Assembly (NCBI GenBank): GCA_963575745.1
Contig: CAUYUJ010009779.1
Location: 1,080,492-1,100,491, forward strand
Length of the DNA: 20,000 nucleotides
Source: Prorocentrum cordatum
Lineage: Eukaryota; Sar; Dinophyceae; Prorocentrales; Prorocentraceae
Reading direction: 5' to 3'
Shown here: positions 7,651 through 15,349 of the stretch, piece after piece
Numbering within the stretch: the stretch's first letter is position 1
Layout of the letters: each line of letters opens with the position of its first letter
Notes under the pieces: generated by a model
What the model saw: only the letters and a program-made list of their open reading frames with translations
Database searches by the model: none
What the model was told of the DNA's origin: nothing
Translations under genes and position numbers: made by a program

Positions 7651-7785
7651 CTCAGGGGTCGCAGCTACTCGCCGCTAGGATCTCTCTTTAATCTCCTCGG
7701 GGGTCGCAGGTAATCGCCGCTGAGATCTCACATGAATCACCTCGGTGGTCGCAGCTAATCGCCGCTATGATCTCTATTTGTTGTT
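7651..7785 (+). repeat. three-copy 45-bp tandem repeat
   Basis: Units begin at 7651, 7696 and 7741, exactly 45 bases apart. The first 33 or so bases are well conserved (CTCGGGGGTCGCAG, then TAATCGCCGCT and GATCTC) and the last dozen vary. The CTGGTGGGGATAC motif copies at 7817-8060 follow closely. Confidence 0.88.
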
Positions 7786-7810
7786 TGGTTTGTCCGATTG
7801 TTCGTCCCTT

Positions 7811-8060
7811 TCATTGCTGGTGGGGATACTTTTTGGTTGGCGGCTCCCTGGCGAAGGTCAAGAGGCGGGGCAACGTACGGGGCGCGGAACGAAGATATTT
7901 GGCCGCAGTTGCGAATGCACATGCAAGGGACAAAATGACCCTCATTAAGACGCCAGCGGCGTCGGCAGGTGACCGGCACAGACATAACTGGTGGGGATAC
8001 TTGTTTTTTTACAGCCGCGGGCGGAAGCGCCAGCGGCGGCGGGTACTGGTGGGGATACGC
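7811..8060 (+). repeat. CTGGTGGGGATAC motif, copies 3-5
   Basis: The motif starts at 7817, 7988 and 8046. Copies 3 and 4 are followed by T-rich sequence and a GGCGGC or CAGCCGCGGGCGG tail, as at 6602 and 6671. Copies 4 and 5 are 58 bases apart. Confidence 0.75.
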
Positions 8061-8296
8061 GAAGCGTCAAGAATTGCCTCCTGATGTCTTCAGCGACGGT
8101 GGGGATGGGGGGGAGTGCCGTCCTTCGTCGAAGCAGGGACCCTTCATGGCTGGCAGTGCGGAGCAGGATGCTGGCGTCTCTCTGGACGGGGCCGAGGCGG
8201 CGGCGAAGCGCGAGAGGGTCGGCCCACCACCGCGACGATGCCGCGCGCGGGCACCTCCGCGCCCCGCGCGCGGGGCGCGAAGGGCGGCCCTCGAGC

Positions 8297-8400
8297 TCCG
8301 TCGGACCCGTCCCTCTACAGGAGGGATGTTCAAAAATAGTAAGAAAAAAGTCGGGGCGACCATGTTTTGACCATTGTTGCCCATGTTGAAATCATTTTTG
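8297..8400 (+). mobile_element. decayed copy of the right-edge MITE-like family
   Basis: From 8297 the sequence GTCGGACCCGTCCCTCTACA, then GGAGGGATGTTC, aligns with the left end of the element at 19675 and with the inverted right end of the element at 19859. Similarity continues about 70 bases, through a GTCGGGG block and the AT-rich interior. I could not find a matching right terminus, so this copy is partial or eroded. Confidence 0.55.
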
Positions 8401-8407
8401 GCCATTT

Positions 8408-8929
8408 TTGTTTTTCGTAGTCGCCCCCGCCGCCTCTTGGGGAAGAGGCGTCGGCCCTCCTCGGGCCGAGGAAGGCAAGGCTTCATTCCTGCATCGAAGC
8501 CCTGGTGGCTTCTCCTGCCGGGGCTCCCATGGGTCACGTGGCTTTCTGCGCCACCTGTGGGTCCATCGGCCATCCTTGGAGCTCCTGGGGTCGACATGCG
8601 TTTGCGTCGAATGGTCTGCTGGGGTCCCGTTCCCCTGGCCGCGAGAGGCAATTGGATGGGATTCTGCTTCGCCAGCCTCAGTCCCGCAAGGGATGTCGAG
8701 TCGAGGTGGCGGGCTCGCTGTCCATTCTCGCACCTCCCTGGCCTCGAAGTTCGGCCTCGGAGTTGTGCCAAAGCTTGGACCAGACTCTGCTGTTGAGCTG
8801 GTCGGTGTCGACCTCATCCGAGGCCTTGCGCTGTCTGGGTGCTCCTCTCGCACACAGGCTGAAGCGCTTGGGCAGCGGGCCCTTGGCAATAAAACGCCCG
8901 AGGAGGCTGATCCCTCGGATCATGGTTAA
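8408..8929 (+). pseudogene. coding-like stretch, possible retroelement debris
   Basis: The plus-strand frame is open for about 173 codons to a TAA at about 8929. Its second half (about 8640-8927) shows a purine-first codon pattern and natural composition, including SKFGLGVVPKLGPDSAVELV. The succession ending GVD, followed by a polar RT-like helix (RTQAEALGQRA), is reminiscent of the region after the catalytic core of LINE-type reverse transcriptases. I cannot confirm that by eye, and no YxDD motif is present. In another register at 8505 a short FCATCG (C-x2-C-G) motif occurs. The minus strand is also open over most of this range, so strand and function are uncertain. Confidence 0.22.
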
Positions 8930-9166
8930 CTTCTGTGGTATCTTGAGCTAGTGTGGGTCTCCTCATCGTCGTTCTCCCCCACGTGTTCCCCAAAATACTT
9001 CCACAACGGCTGGGGAACACGTCATCCGATATCTTCGCCGAGCTCTGGCAGCAACGTTCGGCCATTTAGGCGCCTCCAAAAGGCAGGGTGCGGCGGTGAC
9101 TCGCCGCAAGCGTCTTCGATTAAGAACGTAATGTGGACACCGTGAGCATGGCCCGATCGAGGTTCG

Positions 9167-9477
9167 GCGGTGGACAAGCCTCCCTTTCGTAGACCTCCCC
9201 TGAATGAAAACGGCCTGGGCCTTTGTGGGCCCCGGAAACGGCAGGGCCGTTTTTTCACCGTTTCCAAAAACATGTTCCTTGAAAATGGAAACGGCAACAA
9301 AAACGGCGACCTGAAACGGCAAAAAAACAGCTCCAAGATTGGAACCAAAGCCGGAACCGGTCAAAAAACGGCGACGGAACCGGTAAGAAAACAGCAAAAG
9401 GGCCCTGTCGTTTCCAGGGCCCACTAAGGGACACACCTCCCTTTAGTAGACTTCCCCTCAGTGAAAACGGCCTGGGC
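9167..9477 (+). repeat. about 50-bp direct repeats bounding an AAACGG-rich core
   Basis: The block around CCTCCCTTTCGTAGACCTCC and GAAAACGGCCTGGGCC (9167-9220) recurs at 9424-9477, 257 bases later. The sequence between is rich in AAACGGC and AACCGG and contains a hairpin of GGAAACGG (9234-9241) with CCGTTTCC (9258-9265). Related copies of the boundary block occur near 16676, 17100 and 17690. Confidence 0.7.
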
Positions 9478-9645
9478 CCCTCTCCACTGATCGTCCTTCG
9501 CAAGGCCGGCCCTGCAGCCTCTCGGTCCTCGAGCGCAGGGCCAACAGGGCCACCGCCGCGCCAGCAGCGGTTCGGACCCCCCACAGATGGGAGCAGGGGA
9601 CCCACGGGGGGGAACTCGGTGCGGAGAGCGTGCGCCCTCTCTTAG
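9478..9645. other. short unassigned interval
   Basis: GC-rich sequence with no gene or repeat that I can support. It ends at the left terminus of the family-1 element. Confidence 0.4.
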
Positions 9646-9849
9646 TCGGGAGCGGCCAAGAGGGGGGTGTCTAAGAGGGGGGGGTGCAAATCATGACCGG
9701 CGGCATGTGCGCGGCCCAGCGAGGGAGGGGGCCAGGGACGTCATGATATAGAAGAGGCGCCATGAAATCTGGGGAAATATCATGGCCCCCGCCATGATAT
9801 CCACTCCCCCTCCCCCCCTAGTCATCACCCCCCTCTTTTCCGCCCCCGA
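9646..9849. mobile_element. MITE-like element, family 1, copy 2
   Basis: The left end TCGGGAGCGGCCAAGAGGGG is matched in inverted form by the right end, which ends CCCTCTTTTCCGCCCCCGA; about 22 of 25 terminal positions agree. ATATCATGG and CCATGATAT form a perfect inner inverted repeat around CCCCCG. The interior aligns with 2024-2202. The flanks CTTAG and CTTCC agree at only three of five bases, so no target duplication is claimed. It has no transposase frame. Confidence 0.75.
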
Positions 9850-10055
9850 CTTCCAACGTGCCGGAGCTACCGAGTGGAGTGTCCTCAGGCCCCTGCGAGT
9901 TCTGCGCGTTCGGCAGTCTGAGCACGCCTCTGACGGGCCCGGGGTCCCCAGGGAGGGTGTCTCTCGCATGGATTGTGGGGTGTGCCGCACGACTGCCCTG
10001 AGGCCAGAGAGCCCTAAGATGGACAGGGTCCCAGGAGGGCCCCAAGATGGTCCCG

Positions 10056-10201
10056 CAGGGCTGAACCTAAACGGTGTTTTCCGATTTCGTTATGTTTTCG
10101 TTTTCCCTCGCTTTTGTCTCCACTCCGCCTTTGCTGCAAAACGAAGTCGAAACGAAAACGGCCCACGAAGTCACCAAAAGCACCGTTTAGGTCCAGCCCT
10201 G
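10056..10201. mobile_element. hAT-like MITE with 8-bp target duplication
   Basis: The left end CAGGGCTGAACCTAAACGGT is the inverted match of the right end, whose reverse complement is CAGGGCTGGACCTAAACGGT (one mismatch). It is flanked by TGGTCCCG (10048-10055) and TGGTCCTG (10202-10209), an 8-bp direct repeat with one mismatch. CAGGG-type ends with 8-bp target duplications are typical of the hAT superfamily. At 146 bp it is non-autonomous. A longer, more diverged relative lies at 17980-18341. Confidence 0.82.
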
Positions 10202-10325
10202 TGGTCCTGGCCACGGACCAAGAGCGCTCCAAGACGGGCCAAGATGGCCGCAGGACGGCTCAAGCAGCCCACGAGACGCCGCAAGAGGACCGCTTGGGGG
10301 CCCCAAGGCGGCCCCCAGAAGCAGA

Positions 10326-10432
10326 CATCATGGATTTCCTTTTGTATTTGAAAAATTGTCGCGTTCTCGCCTTCTCCTGCTTTTGAAAAACCCACCACAT
10401 CTTCTGGACATGGTCAACGAGCTCCCATCGAC
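10326..10432. repeat. AT-richer spacer inside array A4
   Basis: A T- and A-rich block with GTCGCGTTCTCGCCTTCTCC separates two halves of the array. It resembles the other array spacers weakly (GCGTTCT followed by a CCTT/TTC block). Confidence 0.45.
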
Positions 10433-10965
10433 GGCCCAACAGGTCTCCAAGACGGCTCAGGGGGCCCCCGAGATGGCCGAAGACGCCTCAAATAGGGCTC
10501 CAAGCGAGGCCCAAGATGGGAAAAAAAGAAAGAGCCTCGGGAGCTGTTCCCGCAGGTATTGCCCTCAAGACCCCATCATGCCCCCAAGAGCCCACCCCCC
10601 GCAGAAGCGCCCAACACGCTCCAAGAGGCCCCCAAGAGCCCCCCGAGACGGCCCAAGAGGCTCCCAAGAATGTGTCAAGACGGTCCGAGAGGACCCACGA
10701 ATGGCCCTGCAAGGAGGGCCCGAGGGGCCTCCGGAGAGATCCAAGACGGCCTTGAAAGCCTCAACGGCCATCGACGGGGCCAAGACGGCGCCACGACGGC
10801 CTCAAGACACTCCGCACACGGCCAAGGAGGTTCCCAAGACGGCCCAAGAGGGCTCCAAGAGACCCCGGAGACTGCTACATCATAGCCTGTGACAGCCCCA
10901 AAACGGCAGGAGTGAGCTCCATGAGAGCTCCTCGAGACCAAGAGCAGAATGGTGTCACATGTCAC

Positions 10966-11945
10966 GGCCTTCCTCGTCTTCCTCCTCATCCTCCTCCTGC
11001 TCCTCCTCCTCCTCCTCCTCCTCCTCCGCATCATCATCAGCAACAGCATCATCATAACAATCATAATCATCATGAGAATCCGCATCATCACCAAAAGCAT
11101 CCTCAGCATCACCATCAACATCATCATGCATTATCACCGTCAACATCATCAGCACTATCAGCATGAACATTGTCATCACCACCTCAATCAACATCATCAG
11201 CATCATCATCACCATCATCAGCATCACCATCATCATAATCATGGTCATCATCACCACAGTCATCATCATCATCATCATAGTCATCATCGTCATCACCATC
11301 ACCATCACCATCATCATCATAGCCATCATAGTCATCACCATCATCAACAACACCATCATCACAACCACAAGCATCAACACCATCATCACCATCATCATGA
11401 ACATCACCCTTACAATCATCAACAACACTGGCAGCGTATTAATCGCCACCGTCATCTCGATCATTACAAGAATCGTCATCCTCGTCATTATCGTCATGCT
11501 CGTCATGGCCCTCCTCCTCCTCCTCCTCCTCCTCCTCCTCCTATTCGCCATCCTCATCATAGTCGTCACCACCAGGGCCAAAATCATCATCACCATCAGC
11601 ATCATCAGCATCAACAGCATCATCATCAACACCAGCATCATAATCGTCGTCATCATCGCCACAATCATCACCTTTACCATAATCAGCTCCACCATCCTCA
11701 TGTTGCACCCTCACTCCTCCTCATCCTCGTTATCATGACTGTCATCACGGACATCAAGCATCCTCACCATCATCAGCATCAGCTTCTTCGTCGTCTTGAT
11801 ATTCCTCAGCGTAGTCATCATACCCATCCCCATCCTCATCCTCTTCCTCATCCTCATCCTCATCCCCGTCCTCATCCTCTTCCTCATCCTCTTCCTCATC
11901 CCCATCCTCATCCTCATCCTCCTCACCATTCTCCTCCTCATCATC
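10966..11945. repeat. kilobase of CAT/CTC trinucleotide repeats
   Basis: A (CTC)n tract at about 10966-11028 runs into about 480 bases of impure (CAT)n, a second (CTC)n at about 11508-11540, more (CAT)n to about 11720, then TCATCC/TCTTCC hexamers to about 11945. An uninterrupted 384-codon plus frame with long His runs (10949-12103) follows from CAT in register and is not evidence of a gene. Confidence 0.92.
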
Positions 11946-12483
11946 CGCAGCAAGGCTCACACCAAGCTTGGGGGCACGCGGTGTCACTCCTGTCGGCCGC
12001 ACGGGCCACCCAGAACAGCCGCCTCACCCAGAGTGCTGGGCTGGCAGGGTGGCGGGACTTGCCGCGGGCAGCTGGATGCAATGAGCCCACGGCGTGCAGA
12101 TGAGGCCAACGAGAATGGGAATCAAGACTTGATCGATAACCACGGGTCTGGAAGATCACGAGCGGGAAGCGTATCCATATCCACGCCCTCGCGGTCTGGA
12201 TTCTGGGTCGCGATCCCGTGGACACGCGGCCGCATGGATACGTTTCGCGCGGGGCATCTGCGAAGCAACGCCCCGTATCCACGGGACCGTGGCCCCAAGG
12301 CCCAGCATGCGAGGCCCGGGACACGGATATGTCTTCCGCCCGCGACTGCAGGACGCGACCGATAGGGAGCCCACCCAAGACGTACGCGCCCAACCACGTA
12401 CATGACTACGGCCCACCAGTCCGCGAGACCAGCCTCGTGATGCGAACGCTCGCGTAATACGCACAAAGAAAATCATCGTGTAT
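11946..12483. other. unassigned interval with overlapping small hairpins
   Basis: No gene is recognised. TCCCGTGGA (12214-12222) pairs with TCCACGGGA (12278-12286), and TGGATACG (12235-12242) pairs with CGTATCCA (12274-12281). These pairings share bases and are mutually exclusive. Confidence 0.45.
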
Positions 12484-12711
12484 TTATTTACGTGTACGTC
12501 CTTCTTTTGCGAGCAAGGCTTGCATCCACATCCACTGCAGCTTGGAACGTCGGGCCTCCGTCCCCAGAAACCTGAAGGCGCACCGGACATGGGCAAGCAA
12601 ATCTGGCCCCCGGAGGCTCGATTTCCATCCACACTCATCTCGCCTCGGCCCTTTGGCGCCCCTTCCAAGGAACTCCAGGACGCACTTGACATGGCTGTCG
12701 CTCCTGCACCA
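12484..12711 (-). CDS. coding-like fragment with two 34-residue repeats
   Basis: I do not recognise the family. On the minus strand, 75 codons end at a stop at 12486-12484. They contain two imperfect repeats 34 residues apart, each starting H-V-[KR]-C-x3-F-L-G (HVKCVLEFLG, then HVRCAFRFLG). The DNA period is 102 bp, a multiple of three, which keeps the frame. Upstream the frame runs into the Ser/Pro-coding GGA tract, so the true start is unknown and an intron boundary is possible. A period of 34 recalls helical-repeat proteins, but the motif does not match TPR or PPR as I know them. It may be a C-terminal exon or a non-coding tandem duplication. Confidence 0.3.
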   Translation of the reverse strand, partial: WCRSDSHVKCVLEFLGRGAKGPRRDECGWKSSLRGPDLLAHVRCAFRFLGTEARRSKLQWMWMQALLAKEGRTRK

Positions 12712-12716
12712 TGATG

Positions 12717-12972
12717 ATGATGACGAGGAGGAGGAGGAGGAGGAGGAGGAGGGAGGAGGAGGGGGGAGGAGGAGGGAAGAGGAGGAGGAGGAGAGAGGAG
12801 GAGGAGGAGGAGGAGGAGGAGGAGGAGGAGAGAGGAGGAGGAGGGGAGGAGGAGGAGGAGGGAGGAGAGGGAGGAGGAGGGAGAGAGGAGGGGGGAGAGG
12901 AGAGGAGGAGGAGAGGAGGAGGGGAGGAGGAGGAGGAGGAGGAGAAGGACAGGGAGGAGGAGGAGGAGTAGG
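12717..12972. repeat. GGA/GAG purine tract
   Basis: About 255 bases are almost purely purine on the plus strand, mainly GGA with GGGA interruptions. With the CTC tract at 13251-13405 it could form long inter-tract pairing, and alone it could form triplex DNA. The Glu/Gly/Arg frames are compositional. Confidence 0.93.
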
Positions 12973-13104
12973 AGGCACCGCCCCCCCCCCCAGAAGCTCG
13001 AGGGCGCCCGCCCAGGTCGGGCGTCCTCTGCACGTTCATCGACAGGTGCGGCAGCGCCAGCAGCGGCAGCAGCTGGGCCTCGGCCCGCGCGCCGCGGGAC
13101 GCGC

Positions 13105-13250
13105 GCCCCCCAAGACGGACAACGAGGACAACGTAAAGCCTCCCGAGGCCCCCAAGAGGCCTAAAGATGCCCCCAAGTATGCCTCCAGGAGGCTCCCAGG
13201 AAGCTCTCCCAGGAGGCCCCCAAGAGTGGCCCAAGAGGGCTACCAAGAAG
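13105..13250. repeat. degenerate CCAAGANGGCC array A5
   Basis: A short diverged array of CCCCAAGACGG, CCCAAGAGGCC, CCAGGAGGCTC and CCAAGAGTGGCC runs into the CTC tract. Confidence 0.65.
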
Positions 13251-13405
13251 CCCCCCCCCTCCTCCTCCTCCTCCTCCTCCTCCTCCTCCTCATCCTCCTG
13301 CCCCTCGTCCTCCCTCTCCTCCTCCTCCTCATCCTCCTCCTCCTCCTCCTCCTCCTCCTCCTCCTCCTCCTCCTCCTCCTCCTCCTCCTCCTCGCCTCCT
13401 CCTCC
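13251..13405. repeat. CTC pyrimidine tract
   Basis: Nearly pure (CTC)n with a few CAT and CCC breaks. It is complementary in type to the GGA tract 280 bases upstream. Confidence 0.93.
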
Positions 13406-13530
13406 AGCGAGCGCGTTCCGCGGGCGGGCGCGCTGCGCTGCGCCGGGGGGGGGGCGCCGCCAGGGAAGCCCGACCCGAGAGATCCGCGCGGGGCCACGAC
13501 CGTTTACACTCGGGCTCGGGCTCCGCTGGG

Positions 13531-13850
13531 GGGGACGCGCGAGAGGGCACGAGACCCTTCCGAGGGCCACATTGCTCGGGTCGGGGGGAAGGGGGGGATA
13601 GCAAAGGGGGGGTTTGAGAATCAGCTCACGTAGCTGATTTTCCCGGCGCCTCCCGGCGCCCCCCCAGCGCCATGTATCGAGGAATGGGCCCCTCGGTGAG
13701 GCCGAAACCAGCTGCCTGCAGCAAATTTCGTACCCCCCCTTTCCCAATCCCCCCCTTTCGCCCGGCCCGAATTGCAGCGGGAGTGCAGGGAGCATGGGTC
13801 GCGGGACACAGGACGCGAGGGTAGCCCTGATCTGGCAGGGTCGACCTGGG
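13531..13850. repeat. segment shared with 16851-16980, split by an insertion
   Basis: 13531-13575 (GACGCGCGAGAGGGCACGAG, then ACCCTTCCGAGGG) and 13771-13850 (through GGGACACAGGACGCGAGGGT and TGATCTGGCAGGGT) align with the nearly contiguous 16851-16980. The extra 195 bases here are the element at 13576-13770. Confidence 0.68.
13576..13770. mobile_element. MITE-like element with ATTGC target duplication
   Basis: The element begins TCGGGTCGGG and ends with the inverted match CCCGGCCCGA. The inverted similarity extends about 38 bases through two G7 or C7 blocks. It is flanked by ATTGC at 13571-13575 and 13771-13775. The related segment at 16851-16980 lacks the insertion. An inner palindrome (13616-13626 with 13632-13642, core AATCAGCT/AGCTGATT) sits inside. 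It has no transposase. Confidence 0.75.
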
Positions 13851-14003
13851 GCGACTGCACGCGCACGCGGCTCCGTGTTCCAGGGCGCGAGCGGTGCTCT
13901 TCGTTTTTTCGTGCCGCTGTCGGTTGCCCTCGTTCTGCCCTCGCTCTGCCCTGGCTGCGAGGCGAACTCCAGACCAGCACGGTCCACGAAATCGCTAAAA
14001 ACA

Positions 14004-14195
14004 TACGGCAGGTTCGTGTCGTGCCGACCCCAGCGTTGGTTTTTGACACCGCAGGGATCGTTCAACCTTGAACGATCGGCCGCTGCCGCAACGTCCGATC
14101 GTTCAACATCGACCGATTCTGGGTCGCCAGCGGCGTTCAACCTTGAACGCCCGCGCTGGGGTCGCCGCTGGTCGACACGACGCAAACCTACCGTA
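14004..14195. mobile_element. inverted-repeat element with nested GTTCAACCTTGAAC palindromes
   Basis: The left end TACGGCAGGTTCGTGTCGTG is matched in inverted form by the right end, which ends GACGCAAACCTACCGTA; one arm has a short indel. ACCCCAGCG and CGCTGGGGT also mirror inside. The interior holds two palindromes, 14056-14077 (GATCGTTCAA/TTGAACGATC around CC) and 14133-14150 (GCGTTCAA/TTGAACGC around CC), plus a half-site at about 14097. No target duplication was found. Confidence 0.68.
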
Positions 14196-15100
14196 GTTCA
14201 GCTCGAGCCCCGCTGTGTTCCTCGATGCCCGAGAGGAGCGAGGGAGCCCTGCGGTGCAGAACGATGGCGTCGCAGTGGTACTTCGGCAGTGCACGGTGCA
14301 GCGGCTGACGAACTCGGCCCTGTCGCGTGCGCCAGCGCCTTGTTCTGTTCAGGCGGGGGCCTGCGAGCCCGTATCGTTGTAGGCAGCGGAGCCAAGTGAG
14401 CGTCGCTGGACGCGCCAAAGAGCAGCCTGAAACAAGCAGAGGCACGAATTAACATCGACACTTGCGCCAACGCCAGCTCCAGTGGTATCACGAAAGGGTC
14501 TCGTCTGGCGAGGTGATCGACGTGGTCGCCGTGGTCGCCACGGTCCTCATGGTCGTTGTTGTGGCTGCACGTTCCCGACGGAGCCTTGGCAGGCCTGGAA
14601 GGTCTGTAACGTATGGCACGGTTCCACTTCGGCTCCCTCCAGGCTCCAGGGCAGCCAGGTGCCCCAGGTATCTCCTCCTGTACTGCAGAAGCGTCTTCGC
14701 ACTCAAGCACGACTCCAGGAAGCAAGTCCCATCGCTGGCCCGTCCCTGCAAGACCATTGGAATTCAGAAATTGCCCGAAGTGGCTGGAGAGTGCAAGAAC
14801 GCAAGGGTAGAAAAGGCATTCCGCCAGTGACCAATATTTTGACCGCACGCTACTCCTGTGCCCACCGAAGCTTTGGGTGGATGGGGTGCGCACATGTTAC
14901 GCTGAGTCTTCGGGAAACCATATCTGTCTTATCGCGCCGCTGTCTGCGTCAAACCCACTCCAGACCCACGTCCAGAATCGAGTCCGCGCCGCATCTGCGT
15001 CGAACCCGTCGCGTCAGCTTCGAAACCGCGTCGGAACAACGTCGGGCCGGAGAAACGAACACCATCCACACGACAGACAAGGTCCCCCGAAGATGCAACA
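14196..15100. other. unassigned interval
   Basis: Frames of about 230-256 codons are open on both strands (14198-14893 minus and 14482-15252 plus), but both are rich in Arg, Ser, Pro and Gly and show no motif that I know. Since both strands are open over the same bases I do not call a gene. No repeat family is recognised. Confidence 0.4.
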
Positions 15101-15336
15101 TAACCGACACCGAGCTTCTGAAACACTACTCCAGATTTCGTAATAAAAGGGAGGGGGTCTGGACCCTCCAAGACAAGCCATTTCAGACCCCCCCTCGTGG
15201 GAGAACCCTCCAAAACATCGTCCCCAGAACCCCCCCAGGCCCTCCAAGATAGCCTGGAGGAGACCCCCCCCCGAAATGAGACCCCCCTCCTTTTATTACG
15301 AAATCTGGAGTAACCGGCACCGAGCTTCCGAAACAC
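15101..15336. repeat. 26-bp tandem duplication split by a MITE
   Basis: TAACCGACACCGAGCTTCTG plus AAACAC (15101-15126) recurs with two differences at 15311-15336. The two copies lie immediately either side of the element at 15129-15310, so the simplest history is a tandem pair with an insertion at the TA junction. Confidence 0.75.
15129..15310. mobile_element. Stowaway/mariner-like MITE with TA flanks
   Basis: CTCCAGATTTCGTAATAAAA at the left is repeated in inverted form at the right end (TTTTATTACGAAATCTGGAG); near-identity extends about 31 of 32 positions. TA lies immediately outside each end (15127-15128 and 15311-15312), as in Tc1/mariner-derived MITEs. It is 182 bp with no coding capacity. 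The nearly identical arms suggest a recent insertion. Confidence 0.82.
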
Positions 15337-15349
15337 TAACCCATAGCGA

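Larger units (their letters stand above)
10015..10885. repeat. degenerate CCAAGANGGCC array A4
   Basis: This is the longest array after A1. Units such as CCAAGATGGCC, CCAAGACGGG, CCAAGAGGCC and TCAAGACGGT occur at 10-12-base steps. It is split by a transposon-like insertion (10056-10201) and by an AT-richer spacer (10326-10432). Removing the insertion joins ...CCAAGATGG to TCCTGGCC in a normal unit context, so the array predates it. Confidence 0.83.

Noticed and set aside
10949-12103. 384-codon plus-strand frame with long His runs
   Set aside because: It follows the CAT and CTC trinucleotide tract, which has no stops in this register. No non-repetitive domain is present.
12635-14185. 516-codon minus-strand frame rich in Glu, Ser and Pro
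   Set aside because: It runs through the GGA and CTC tracts, array A5 and an inverted-repeat element. Composition explains its length.
14198-15252. 230- and 256-codon frames on opposite strands
   Set aside because: Both strands are open over the same bases with biased composition and no motif, so neither could be supported as a gene.
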